Source of the DNA: Crocinitomicaceae bacterium
GTDB lineage: Bacteria; Bacteroidota; Bacteroidia; Flavobacteriales_D; Crocinitomicaceae
Direction of reading: 5' to 3'
DNA length: 64,000 nucleotides
Assembly: GCA_022447585.1 (NCBI GenBank)
Contig: JAKVAR010000006.1
Coordinates: forward strand, 806,001-870,000
Shown piece after piece: positions 1 through 9,069 of this stretch. Both the position numbers and the translations under genes were made by a program. The notes under the pieces were generated by a model. The model did no database searches, was not told where the DNA came from, and saw nothing but the letters and a program-made list of their open reading frames with translations. The first letter of the stretch is position 1. Each line of letters opens with the position of its first letter.

Positions 1-1479
1 AATACTAAATCGACTAGTGTTATCTGTTTCACTTGGAATAGAATCATCTAGTTGAACATTTCGTCTAACATAAGCAGGTTCATTTTCAAACTCTTGTATG
101 CCATCCGCTTTTTTTAGTCTTTGAGTGTATTGTTGTATGCGAGACAACCTTTCTTGAGAACGCCTTTGTTGTTCTTCCGGTGAAATAACTTCTTTAGTTC
201 CTTCCGTCTCTATATTCATAGATTCTTCAGCGCTATCTTCTAAAACATATCTCGTAATAGTTTCTTCGGAGACCTCATTTTTCTCCTCTGTTTTAACGGA
301 AGTACCCCAGTCTAATCCGATTTCTTCTTGTTTTTCAATTGGAGTTTCAGGAGTCTTTTTTACTTTCAAGAAAGGCTCTTCTTGTTTTGACTCAACTTCT
401 TTTGCTCCAGCCCAAGGGTTTTGTTGCGTTGGCGATTCTAAAGGAGCTTTAATTTCACTAACTTTTTCTTCAGCCAATTTCGTTACTTGCTTCTCAGGTG
501 CTTTTTCAAATCCTGTTAGTGGGGAAGAAGTAAATCCTGTAGCAATAACGGTTACACTAATCTTATCACCTAAAGTGTCATCTTTGGCATGACCAAAAAT
601 AACATCAGCAGTAGATCCGGCAGCATCTTGAATGTAATCAGTAATTTCTGTAATTTCATCCATCAATACTTCCTTGTCTCCGTAAGTAATGTTTAATAAT
701 ACATACTCAGCACCACTAATATCATTATCATTTAATAATGGCGATTCTAGCGCTTGTTCAACAGCTCTGATTGCTCTGCTATCACCTTCACCTGTTGAGC
801 TACCCATAATCGCAACACCACTATCTTTCATTACAGTGCTAACATCGTTAAAATCGACATTGATAGCGCCAGTAACGGCAATCACTTCTGCAATACCTTT
901 GGCAGCGGTAGCTAAGATATTATCCGCTTGAGTAAATGCTTCGCCGATAGAAAGGTTGCCCGTGATTTCACGTAAACGCTCGTTATTAATAACTAATAAA
1001 GTGTCAACATTTTCACGCATCGCTTCCAGTCCTTCTTCGGCTTGAATACGTCTTTTACGACCTTCAAAGTTGAAAGGCACAGTTACAATTCCAACCGTAA
1101 GAATACCCATTTCTTTTGCTACTTGCGCTATAACAGGAGCTGCACCGGTTCCAGTACCACCGCCCATACCGGCAGTAACGAATACCATTTTAGCATCCTT
1201 TCCTAAGTATTCTCTAATTTCTTCAATATTTTCAACGGCAGCATTCTTTCCGATTTCAGGCAAAGACCCTGCACCACGACCTTCAGTTAAAGATGGTCCA
1301 AGTTGAATTTTGTGCGGAACAGGAGAAATTTCTAAGGCTTGTAAATCAGTATTACAAACTAAAAATTCTACACCTTTAATTCCTTCACTATACATGTGGT
1401 TCACGGCATTTCCACCTCCACCACCTACACCAATTACTTTGATGATTGATGATGTTTCTTTTGGTAATTCAAAATCCAT
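1..1479 (-). CDS. ftsZ: Cell division GTPase FtsZ (3' end outside window)
   Basis: FtsZ polymerises at midcell into the Z ring. Translating the minus strand from the ATG at 1479 gives the nucleotide-binding start GVGGGGNAVN (residues 17-26), the tubulin signature GGGTGTG (105-111) and the T7 catalytic loop NVDFNDV (206-212). The frame stays open to base 1, so at least 493 codons are present and the stop lies beyond the window. Many FtsZ proteins are near 390 residues; the extra length is a long acidic, proline- and lysine-containing linker from about residue 320. It ends in a block (GIQEFENEPAYVRR) that I recall from other Bacteroidota FtsZ proteins, next to the expected FtsA-binding tail. 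The gene is last in the visible dcw cluster, 35 bases after ftsA. Confidence 0.97.
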   Translation of the reverse strand, partial: MDFELPKETSSIIKVIGVGGGGGNAVNHMYSEGIKGVEFLVCNTDLQALEISPVPHKIQLGPSLTEGRGAGSLPEIGKNAAVENIEEIREYLGKDAKMVFVTAGMGGGTGTGAAPVIAQVAKEMGILTVGIVTVPFNFEGRKRRIQAEEGLEAMRENVDTLLVINNERLREITGNLSIGEAFTQADNILATAAKGIAEVIAVTGAINVDFNDVSTVMKDSGVAIMGSSTGEGDSRAIRAVEQALESPLLNDNDISGAEYVLLNITYGDKEVLMDEITEITDYIQDAAGSTADVIFGHAKDDTLGDKISVTVIATGFTSSPLTGFEKAPEKQVTKLAEEKVSEIKAPLESPTQQNPWAGAKEVESKQEEPFLKVKKTPETPIEKQEEIGLDWGTSVKTEEKNEVSEETITRYVLEDSAEESMNIETEGTKEVISPEEQQRRSQERLSRIQQYTQRLKKADGIQEFENEPAYVRRNVQLDDSIPSETDNTSRFSI

Positions 1480-1514
1480 GTTAATTCTATTTAGTTGTTG
1501 TATTGTCTATTTTT

Positions 1515-2792
1515 TTAATCTTCTTCAGCAAACCAAGTTTTCCCTTTCTGGATAATTGAGTCAAAGAAAGATCCTCTTGTTTTTTCTGAATGTGTTTTAA
1601 CTTGTCCGGCACTTGCAGCTTCAGGGGTCGTTGTTTTGTCTATATCTTCAAACCCTTTCAGCACGAGGCCAATTCCAGTTGAATACATTGGGCTTTTAAT
1701 TGTTTCGTTATTTGTGTTTGCAAGATGCTCAGTTGGATATCCAATACGCGTGTCCATTCCGGTTACATATTCAAATAACTGAGTTATATGGTCTAATTGA
1801 GACCCACCTCCTGTAACTACAATTCCGCCTATTAATTTTTTCTCATAACCAGAATTTTTGATTTCAAAGTGAACTAGCTCAATGATTTCTTCCATTCTCG
1901 CCTGAATAATACTTGCCAAGTTACTTAAGGTGATTTCTCTTGCAGGGCGTCCTTTCAATCCTGGAATAGAAACGACCACATTTTCTTGACTTTCGCTTGC
2001 AACTGCAGAGCCAAATTGTTGTTTCACCATTTCCGCTTTACGTTTCATGATTGTACAGCCTTCTTTAATGTCTTCCGTGATGACATTACCTCCAAATGGA
2101 ATAACTGATGTGTGGCGAATAATTCCTTCATGGAAAATTGCAACGTCCGTTGTTCCACCACCAATATCTACAAGAACAACTCCAGCTTCTTTCTCTTCAT
2201 CAGTTAAAACTGCATCCGCGGAAGCTATTGGTTCAAGAATAATATTTTTAACCTTTAAACCTGCCCGTTCAACGCATTTATGAATATTCATAGATGCTCC
2301 AACGTTTCCTGTAATGATATGAAAGTTGGCTTCTAAACGAACGCCAGACATTCCAATTGGGTCTTTAATTCCTTGCTCATTATCAATGATGTACTCTTGA
2401 GGAAGAACAGTAATAATTTGCTCTCCTGGTGGCATTGCCATTTTGTACATATCGTCTACAAGTCGGTCAATGTCCAATTGTGCAATTTCATTTTCTAGGT
2501 TAGTTCTTGTCAGAATACCTCTGTGTTGTATGCTCTTGATGTGTTGTCCAGCAATACCGACATTAACAGTGTTAATTTTTAACTCACCTTCTACACGCTC
2601 TTCAGCTTCAGCAACAGCACTACGAATAGAAAGAATTGTCTTGTCGATATTTGAAACCATACCACGCGTAACACCCAGGGATTCAGTTTTTCCCATGGAT
2701 AAAATTTCAATTTTACCGTGTTCATTCATTTGACCAACGAAACATGCAATTTTCGTTGTCCCAATATCCAAACCTACAATTACTTTACTCAT
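1515..2792 (-). CDS. ftsA: Cell division protein FtsA
   Basis: FtsA is the actin-fold ATPase that tethers FtsZ to the membrane and recruits later division proteins. The 425-residue product begins with the phosphate-1 motif VGLDIGTTKIACFVG and has the phosphate-2 motif VLVDIGGGTTDVAIF near residue 205, followed by the adenosine motif GGIVVTGGGSQL near residue 325. The family-specific 1C domain fits between the two lobes. The C-terminal end (SFFDSIIQKGKTWFAEED) is an amphipathic helix, as expected for the membrane-targeting segment. Its start overlaps the ftsQ end by 8 bases, and ftsZ follows after 35 bases, so the three are probably co-transcribed. Confidence 0.97.
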   Translation of the reverse strand: MSKVIVGLDIGTTKIACFVGQMNEHGKIEILSMGKTESLGVTRGMVSNIDKTILSIRSAVAEAEERVEGELKINTVNVGIAGQHIKSIQHRGILTRTNLENEIAQLDIDRLVDDMYKMAMPPGEQIITVLPQEYIIDNEQGIKDPIGMSGVRLEANFHIITGNVGASMNIHKCVERAGLKVKNIILEPIASADAVLTDEEKEAGVVLVDIGGGTTDVAIFHEGIIRHTSVIPFGGNVITEDIKEGCTIMKRKAEMVKQQFGSAVASESQENVVVSIPGLKGRPAREITLSNLASIIQARMEEIIELVHFEIKNSGYEKKLIGGIVVTGGGSQLDHITQLFEYVTGMDTRIGYPTEHLANTNNETIKSPMYSTGIGLVLKGFEDIDKTTTPEAASAGQVKTHSEKTRGSFFDSIIQKGKTWFAEED

Positions 2793-3591
2793 TTGTGTTT
2801 TTTTTCTTGCAAACTATTTGGTCTTCAAACTTGAGACTGATTTCTGAATAGGTTGTCCACCCTTCATAAGACATCGCCTCGTTGTAAAATATTTTTAACT
2901 TCTCAAACTTCGACTTCACTTCTGTTGATGAATGAGCTGTTCCAAAAACTATTTTCTGATCCCCAACCAAAGGAACCAGTATAAAATCACCGTTCTTTTC
3001 TAAGTGGATTTGACCCACCAATGAATGGAATAAGGGATCATTACAAACATAACTGGAAATACGATAGATATCATCTAGTTTTCGAATACTTATTAAGGAA
3101 TCATTGTTAATAATTTCAGCGGTTGAGATGCTGTTTGATCTGTCCTTAATATTTCCTGTAACTACCAGTGTTCTAGCTGTATGTGATGGAGTTGTGTTCA
3201 TGGTGTTTCCTTTTGAATCAAGGTAGTATGATTCTCCAAATTTGTTGAATATTCTTGCTATTGGTTTTCGAATTTGGACATCAATTTGCCAATCGCCATT
3301 GATTGTTTGAAACACATCAACACACTTAACTTGTGAAATAGAGCTAATGAATTCTTCTATTCGTTCGATATTAAAGTCTTTTCGTTTTTGTCCATTAAAA
3401 AGAAGGTTTTCAGTCTTTAGACGCCCGAGTAATTCCGCTTTATTTATAAATGAATTCTCATCATCTACGTGAATGATAATATTGGGTTCTTTTAGTATCT
3501 CAGCTTCCAAATCTGATTTTATCTTTATTCCCAGTGCAAGGATTATAGTAGCGAAAACGGACCAAAGCGATATTTTTATCCAGTTTTTCAT
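2785..3591 (-). CDS. ftsQ: Cell division protein FtsQ/DivIB
   Basis: FtsQ is the single-span membrane protein that links early and late divisome proteins. The 268-residue product has a short cytoplasmic N-terminus, one hydrophobic segment (about residues 7-24) and a periplasmic part starting with a POTRA-like stretch (INKAELLGRLKTENLLFNGQ). A beta-rich domain containing RKPIARIFNKFGESYYLDSKG follows; this is the usual FtsQ 'P-x-A-x-x...YYLD..G' pattern. Sequence is poorly conserved in this family, so position between murC and ftsA is part of the evidence. It overlaps murC by 4 bases and ftsA by 8, which suggests translational coupling. Confidence 0.9.
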   Translation of the reverse strand: MKNWIKISLWSVFATIILALGIKIKSDLEAEILKEPNIIIHVDDENSFINKAELLGRLKTENLLFNGQKRKDFNIERIEEFISSISQVKCVDVFQTINGDWQIDVQIRKPIARIFNKFGESYYLDSKGNTMNTTPSHTARTLVVTGNIKDRSNSISTAEIINNDSLISIRKLDDIYRISSYVCNDPLFHSLVGQIHLEKNGDFILVPLVGDQKIVFGTAHSSTEVKSKFEKLKIFYNEAMSYEGWTTYSEISLKFEDQIVCKKKNTNE

Positions 3592-4964
3592 CTTAATTGA
3601 AGCTTGGTTTTAATGGGTAGAATTATTTTGTCTATATCTCCTGCACCTATTGTTATGATAACGCCTTCAGTAACATTTGTTACGTATTCAATGGCATCAG
3701 TTGGATTTAAAACACGACATTCAGTATTTGATATTTTGTCAAGTAATTTCTCACTTGTAATGCCGGGTATGGGGTTTTCTCGAGCTGGATAAATTGGCAA
3801 TAAAATTAGGTCGTCAATTGAACTTAACTCATTACAAAATTCAGTCATGAAATCGCGTGTACGCGAATATAAATGTGGTTGGAATACTGCTGTAATTTTT
3901 TGTTTTGGATAGAGCAGTTTTACACTTGAAATTAGGGCTTTAATTTCAGTCGGGTGATGTGCGTAGTCATCAATGTAGACTAAATCCTCTCTACGAATAT
4001 GGTATTCAAATCGACGTTTAACACCAGCGAATTTTTTTAATCCGTTACGTATTTCTTTTTCTTTTAGTCCCAGTTCGAGACATACGGCGATACAAGAAAT
4101 AGCGTTTTCCGCGTTGTGAATTCCAGGAATTCCGAGTTCAACAGAGTTCCATTTTTCTTTTGGTGTTTTAACATCAAACATGAAAGCACTATTTTCAAAT
4201 CTAAGGTTCATTCCTAAATAATCGGCTCCATCATGCAGTCCATAACTGATTGTGTTTATATGGTTGAGCTGTACATTTTTATGTCTTACCAAGAAACCAT
4301 TTGAATTGATAAGTTTGACATAGTTTTCAAAGCCTTCTTGAAACGTGTCATTACTGCCATATATGTCCAAGTGATCCGCGTCAGTAGATGTAATAATTGA
4401 TGCAAAAGGGTTAAGTTGTAAAAATGAACGGTCAAATTCATCTGCTTCAATTACGGTGTATTTGCTTGTAGTCGAACTAACAAAATTCGAATTGAAGTTC
4501 GTGGAAATGCCACCTAAAAAAGCATTACACTTATAACTGGTTTGATCTAATATGTGAGCAAGCATTGTGCTTGTTGTAGTTTTTCCATGAGTTCCTGCTA
4601 CGCCGATCGCTATGGAGTTTCGCGTAATCATCCCCAGGACTTGAGCTCTTTTGAATAGGGCAAAGCCTTTCTGTTTAATATGAACGAGTTCACCCAGGTT
4701 CGATGGAATGGCAGGGGTGTAAATGACTAGTGTTTTTTCTAAATTTTGAAAATACGCAGGGATGGAATTTTTCAGGTCTTCATAATGAATGTCTATGCCT
4801 TCTGATTCTAATGTTTCGGTCAGAACTGTACTCGTTTTATCATATCCAGCGACCTTCCAGCCTAGAGAGTTAAAGTATCTAGCTAGAGCAGACATTCCAA
4901 TACCTCCAACACCTATAAAATATGCGCGGTCAAATCGATTGATATTTGTTTCGAATGGATTCAC
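3588..4964 (-). CDS. murC: UDP-N-acetylmuramate--L-alanine ligase MurC
   Basis: MurC adds L-alanine to UDP-MurNAc, the first step of stem-peptide assembly in the cytoplasm. The 458-residue product starts with the Rossmann-like motif FIGVGGIGMSALARY and has the ATP loop GVAGTHGKTTTSTML near residue 120. The central-domain motif EADEFDRSFLQL and the DDYAHHPTEIKAL stretch, diagnostic for MurC, follow near residue 335. Length is normal. It overlaps murG and ftsQ by 4 bases each (ATGA junctions). No ddl or murB gene is present in this cluster, unlike in Escherichia coli. Confidence 0.97.
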   Translation of the reverse strand: MNPFETNINRFDRAYFIGVGGIGMSALARYFNSLGWKVAGYDKTSTVLTETLESEGIDIHYEDLKNSIPAYFQNLEKTLVIYTPAIPSNLGELVHIKQKGFALFKRAQVLGMITRNSIAIGVAGTHGKTTTSTMLAHILDQTSYKCNAFLGGISTNFNSNFVSSTTSKYTVIEADEFDRSFLQLNPFASIITSTDADHLDIYGSNDTFQEGFENYVKLINSNGFLVRHKNVQLNHINTISYGLHDGADYLGMNLRFENSAFMFDVKTPKEKWNSVELGIPGIHNAENAISCIAVCLELGLKEKEIRNGLKKFAGVKRRFEYHIRREDLVYIDDYAHHPTEIKALISSVKLLYPKQKITAVFQPHLYSRTRDFMTEFCNELSSIDDLILLPIYPARENPIPGITSEKLLDKISNTECRVLNPTDAIEYVTNVTEGVIITIGAGDIDKIILPIKTKLQLR

Positions 4965-6061
4965 GAGATGATTGATTCAAGTACGTTGACAATATCATAG
5001 GTTGCGTTTGATTTACCCATGGTGCTAATCTGTGTAATTAGTTTTTGACTCTCAAATTCGTCTTTTAGAAGTTCCAGTGCTCGAGGGATTAATGTCTCTT
5101 TAGCTTCTACATCTTTGACTAATATGGCTGCATCATTTTTAACCAAGGCCATTGCATTTTTAGTTTGGTGGTCTTCTGCAACATTGGGAGATGGAACAAG
5201 AATTGTTGGTTTTTGAACAAGGCACAATTCAGAGACTGAAATTGCTCCTGCACGTGAAATAACAACATCTGCGATGGCATAAGCTAAATCCATTCTGTGA
5301 ATGAATTGAACCATTTTTACGTTGCCGAGATTAGTGTTTTTTAATTCCTCTTTGAGTTTTTTGTTATATAGTTTTCCGCATTGCCATAGTACTTGAACCT
5401 CAGCTGATTTTAATTCATCTAATTTGTTGACTACACTCTCATTTAGTGTTCGCGCACCAAGACTACCACCAATGATTAAGATCGTTTTTTTGTTGGGGTC
5501 GAATTCGTAAAAATTATAACCTTCGGCCTCTTTGCCTTGCGTTTCGATCATGTCTTTTCTTGTTGGATTTCCTGTGAATACGATTTTTTCTTTAGGGAAG
5601 AATCGATCTAATCCATCATAAGCGACACATATTTTAGCGACGCTTTTTGAAAGTATTTTGTTTGTTTTGCCAGGGAAAGAATTTTGTTCTTGAATGACGG
5701 AAGGGATTTTTAGCATAGTAGCCGCTTTTAGTGTCGGTCCACTGGCATAACCTCCAACTCCTATGGCAATTTGCGGTTTAAATTCTTTAACGATACTTCT
5801 AGCTTTCATTAGACTTTTAATAATCTTAAATGGCAATAGGAAATTTGATAAAGAAAGTTTTCGTTGAAAACCAACTATTTGTAGTCCTTTGATTTCGTAA
5901 CCAGCAGCTGGGACTTTTTCCATTTCCATTTTCCCTTCAGCACCAACAAATAGAATCTTTACATCCGGGTTACGACGTTTTATTTCATCTGCAATTGCAA
6001 CGGCTGGAAATATATGTCCTCCAGTTCCGCCTCCTGATATTATAGCTCTTTCAATTTTCAT
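4961..6061 (-). CDS. murG: UDP-GlcNAc transferase MurG (lipid II synthesis)
   Basis: MurG transfers GlcNAc onto lipid I to form lipid II on the inner face of the membrane. The 366-residue product opens with the glycine-rich donor/acceptor loop SGGGTGGHIFPAVAIA and has a second loop GGSLGARTLNESV near residue 195. The conserved block AIADVVISRAGAISVSEL near 260-277 and the APNVAEDHQ-like sequence (PSPNVAEDHQTKNA) bind UDP-GlcNAc in the family. Length is typical. It starts 5 bases after ftsW and overlaps murC by 4. Confidence 0.97.
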   Translation of the reverse strand: MKIERAIISGGGTGGHIFPAVAIADEIKRRNPDVKILFVGAEGKMEMEKVPAAGYEIKGLQIVGFQRKLSLSNFLLPFKIIKSLMKARSIVKEFKPQIAIGVGGYASGPTLKAATMLKIPSVIQEQNSFPGKTNKILSKSVAKICVAYDGLDRFFPKEKIVFTGNPTRKDMIETQGKEAEGYNFYEFDPNKKTILIIGGSLGARTLNESVVNKLDELKSAEVQVLWQCGKLYNKKLKEELKNTNLGNVKMVQFIHRMDLAYAIADVVISRAGAISVSELCLVQKPTILVPSPNVAEDHQTKNAMALVKNDAAILVKDVEAKETLIPRALELLKDEFESQKLITQISTMGKSNATYDIVNVLESIIS

Positions 6062-6066
6062 AATTT

Positions 6067-7245
6067 TTATGTGCTAACTAAGACATCTTTGTTTTTAGTC
6101 TTTTTAGAAGATAAGCTTTCTTGTTTGTGTGCAATTCCTTGAACTATTCCCAGTCCTAAGCAAGTAATCATTAGTGCTGAGCCACCCATTGCAAGCAATG
6201 GCATATTTTGACCCGTTACCGGGAATACCCCTGTACAAACGAGCATATTTACTGAAGCCTGTCCTAGAACGAGTATTCCAATTCCAATACAAACATAGGT
6301 TTCGAATAGGCTAGTTGAGTTCAAACCTATCCGCATGATACGATATAGAATTATCAAGTACAGTAGTATTAATATAACGGAAGAGACAAGTCCAAATTCT
6401 TCTACAAAGCTTGAGTAGTAGAAATCGGCATATGCTTCTGGAAGATATTCTTTAAGCTCTCCATCACCTACACCTTTCCCGAAAATTGACCCAGAATATA
6501 TTGCGAGTTGTGCATTCATGGCTTGGGCGTTCGCAATCACATCCTTATCATCATCTATTTTATTTAAGATTCGATTTTCCCATGTTTCGTAACGCGGCAA
6601 AATGTTTAAGTCTGGCGCGGCCTTATGAACAAGTATAATAAATAAGAGGAGTGCGATTCCACCTCCGATTAGGCTGAGTATTTTTAATATTGGAACTCGA
6701 CCGAGAAAAAGCATTGTTAAGCTGATAGAGAACAGAATGGCTGCCGTCGAAAAGTTATCCTTTACAATCAATCCACAAATAACAATAATAGGGATAACCA
6801 CTGGCCAAAATCCTTCTTTCCAGTTGTCTAATATGTCTTTCTTTTTAACGAGTAATCGTGATATGTATATAATTAATGCGAGCCTAGCAAAATCTGAAGA
6901 TTGGAAGGTTAAACCTACGAATGGTATTCTTACCCAACGTCCTGCATCATTTACTTTCGTTCCGAAAAAGAAGGTAAAAATAAGGAGGGCTACAGCTAAA
7001 TAAAATCCAAATTTGGAAAGTTGAGAAATGTATTTGGAGTCCTTTTTATGGACCCAATACATTACTCCTAGACTGATGCCAACGTAAATAATATGTTTGA
7101 ATAAATACTTAAATGGCGTTCCCCCCTCCATTTTTATCAGAATTGGAACGAAGCTATATACGCTTACAAGAGAGAAGGCCAGCATGATTAATGTGATAAT
7201 CCATATCACACCATCACCTTTTAGGTATTTTAAAATATTCTGCAT
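6067..7245 (-). CDS. ftsW: SEDS peptidoglycan polymerase FtsW
   Basis: FtsW is the polytopic glycosyltransferase that polymerises lipid II at the septum together with the class B PBP. The 392-residue product shows about ten hydrophobic segments. It has the SEDS signatures FQSSDFARLALIIYISR (around residue 115) and FGLVSSVILILLYLI, then FPVTGQNMPLLAMGGSALM near the C-terminus. The large extracytoplasmic loop around residues 215-265 contains the GVGDGELKEYLPEAYADF sequence typical of the family. It lies between the extra gene at 7246-7722 and murG in the dcw cluster, which favours FtsW over RodA. Confidence 0.95.
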   Translation of the reverse strand: MQNILKYLKGDGVIWIITLIMLAFSLVSVYSFVPILIKMEGGTPFKYLFKHIIYVGISLGVMYWVHKKDSKYISQLSKFGFYLAVALLIFTFFFGTKVNDAGRWVRIPFVGLTFQSSDFARLALIIYISRLLVKKKDILDNWKEGFWPVVIPIIVICGLIVKDNFSTAAILFSISLTMLFLGRVPILKILSLIGGGIALLLFIILVHKAAPDLNILPRYETWENRILNKIDDDKDVIANAQAMNAQLAIYSGSIFGKGVGDGELKEYLPEAYADFYYSSFVEEFGLVSSVILILLYLIILYRIMRIGLNSTSLFETYVCIGIGILVLGQASVNMLVCTGVFPVTGQNMPLLAMGGSALMITCLGLGIVQGIAHKQESLSSKKTKNKDVLVST

Positions 7246-7722
7246 CTATTGAAATAGTGAGATAAATTGATCAAAATTTTCTTTTTGCCTTTTGGCATTT
7301 GCACCTCCAGTTGTGAAAAGGAATGCGCTTTTTGCTTGTTTCATTGTTTTAACAAACTCTAAAGCGAATGAAGTTCCTTCAATGCAAACCACATTTTCAA
7401 TTTCATTGATCAGTTTTCTATCCAGATTCAGTATGGTTTCGTCTTGAACAATAATAGTTTGAATGTTTTTAATAATGTTTGGATAGAGTTCAAGGCAATT
7501 TTTAATTTGCTCGTGATTTCCGACCCATATAATATTGAAGGGCAAAGAATCAATTACAGTAGAAAGTATGTCGATTTGAGGATTGATCCATGAAAAGGTA
7601 TCCATTCCTAAAACTTTACCATGAGCATTCATGGCATTTACTTCTTTTGCTTCTTGAAGACTTCTTTCTCTTGCTTGGAGTAATTGTTCTTCAGAATTGA
7701 CCTTGGTTCTTTGCTTTTCCAT
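7246..7722 (-). CDS. Unknown protein resembling the MurD C-terminal domain
   Basis: This 158-residue cytoplasmic protein (no signal peptide or membrane span) sits inside the dcw cluster. Its ATG overlaps the murD stop by one base (TAATG), and its stop is directly followed by ftsW. I do not recognise a named family. By eye, residues about 45-158 can be laid over the last third of the neighbouring MurD. A FNIIWVGNHEQ strand matches TVWIVGGVDKG, TIIVQDETILNL matches AIICLGENNGKI, IENVVCIEGTSFALEFV matches VENIVEAASALEAVAYG, and SAFLFTTGGANAKRQKENF matches TVLLSPACASFDLFENY. The ATP-binding P-loop and central domain are absent, so it cannot be a ligase. It may be a degenerate partial duplication of murD with a structural or regulatory role. 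The homology is visual and not tested. Confidence 0.85.
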   Translation of the reverse strand: MEKQRTKVNSEEQLLQARERSLQEAKEVNAMNAHGKVLGMDTFSWINPQIDILSTVIDSLPFNIIWVGNHEQIKNCLELYPNIIKNIQTIIVQDETILNLDRKLINEIENVVCIEGTSFALEFVKTMKQAKSAFLFTTGGANAKRQKENFDQFISLFQ

Positions 7723-9068
7723 TAAAGTGATCTCACAGCTTTTTTAAATTCATTACCTCTCTCTTCGTAGTTTTCGAATAAATCGAAACTAGCACAAGCA
7801 GGTGATAATAGAACTGTATCTCCCTTCTTGGCTAATCTGTATCCGTACGCAACTGCTTCTAATGCTGATGCGGCTTCAACGATGTTTTCTACTTTGCCTT
7901 GGAATGCATCGATGATTTTCCCATTGTTTTCTCCGAGGCAAATGATTGCTTTTACTTTATCGTCAACTAATGCAGATAGTTCTTCGTAGTCGTTGCCTTT
8001 GTCCACACCACCAACGATCCATACAGTTGGGTTTTCCATGCTTTCTAATGCGAACCACGTAGAGTTTACGTTTGTTGCTTTTGAATCATTGATAAATTCT
8101 ATTCCGTGAACTTTTGCTACAAATTCTAATCTGTGCTCTACGTTTACGAAATCGCCTAAGCTTTCTCTTACGGCGTCCTTTCTAATCTCTAAAATTCTAG
8201 AAGCGATTCCTGATGCTAATGAATTTTGGGCGTTGTGCTTGCCTTTTAATGCTAAATCGTGAATTGACATAGTGAAGTTGTCTTTTATGTTTATTGTTAT
8301 TTGTTGTTTGCTATCTAAATATCCTCCTTGATTAATTTGTGAAGTGAGGGAGAATGGCGCCTGTTGTGCGTTAATTGTTCTTTTTTGTATTTCTTTCTGA
8401 ATGATCGGGTCGTCATTATTGTAAATAAACCAATCGTTTTTAGTTTGATTTTGAATTAGTCTGAATTTTGAATTCACATAATTCTGCATGTTGTAGTCAT
8501 ACCGATCTAGGTGATCCGGAGTAATATTCATTAGCATGGCAATGTCTGCTTTGAATTCAAACATATCGTCCAGTTGGAAACTACTTAATTCAAGTACATA
8601 CCAGTCGAAATTTTCTTCTGCTACTTGTTTAGCGAAACTATCTCCAATATTACCGGCCAGGCCAACATTGATCCCTGCATTTTTTAGAATGTGGTGAGTC
8701 AGCATAGCGGTTGTTGTTTTACCATTACTGCCTGTTATGCAAATCGTTTTTGCTGTGTTGTAATAGCCAGCAAATTCAATTTCAGAGATCACTTGAATGT
8801 TTTTTGATTTTATTTGTACAATGCTTTTTGCGGTGTCGGGAATGCCGGGTGATTTTACTATGAGGTCGGATTGAAGGATTCTATCCATGTTGTGTTTACC
8901 TTCTTCCCATTCAACATTAAGTTCTTCAAGTGCTTCTTTGAACTTTTCGTTAATTGCCCCGAAATCTGAAACAAAAACATTCCAACCATGCTTCTTTGCA
9001 AGAATTGCAGTGCCTATTCCGCTTTCGCCAGCACCCAATATTGATATGTTTTTATTTGTTCCTTTCAA
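7722..9068 (-). CDS. murD: UDP-MurNAc-L-alanine--D-glutamate ligase MurD
   Basis: MurD adds D-glutamate to UDP-MurNAc-L-Ala. The 448-residue product starts with ISILGAGESGIGTAILAKKHGW (UDP-sugar binding fold) and has the P-loop ITGSNGKTTTAMLTHHIL near residue 111. The central block ELSSFQLDDM...MNITPDHLDRY and the EFINDSKATNVNSTWFALE motif near residue 310 are characteristic of MurD. The C-terminal domain ends SPACASFDLFENYEERGNEFKKAV. The start lies one base after the mraY stop, and the stop overlaps the start of the small MurD-tail-like gene by one base. Confidence 0.97.
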   Translation of the reverse strand: MKGTNKNISILGAGESGIGTAILAKKHGWNVFVSDFGAINEKFKEALEELNVEWEEGKHNMDRILQSDLIVKSPGIPDTAKSIVQIKSKNIQVISEIEFAGYYNTAKTICITGSNGKTTTAMLTHHILKNAGINVGLAGNIGDSFAKQVAEENFDWYVLELSSFQLDDMFEFKADIAMLMNITPDHLDRYDYNMQNYVNSKFRLIQNQTKNDWFIYNNDDPIIQKEIQKRTINAQQAPFSLTSQINQGGYLDSKQQITINIKDNFTMSIHDLALKGKHNAQNSLASGIASRILEIRKDAVRESLGDFVNVEHRLEFVAKVHGIEFINDSKATNVNSTWFALESMENPTVWIVGGVDKGNDYEELSALVDDKVKAIICLGENNGKIIDAFQGKVENIVEAASALEAVAYGYRLAKKGDTVLLSPACASFDLFENYEERGNEFKKAVRSL

Positions 9069-9069
9069 C

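Noticed and set aside
689..1555. Open frames on the plus strand opposite ftsZ
   Set aside because: They lie antisense to a complete FtsZ coding frame, have low-complexity hydrophobic/serine-rich translations, and show no promoter; they are shadows of ftsZ.
3588..4964. Expected ddl or murB next to murC
   Set aside because: No D-Ala ligase or UDP-MurNAc dehydrogenase frame is present; the cluster simply lacks them here, which I consider normal for this lineage.
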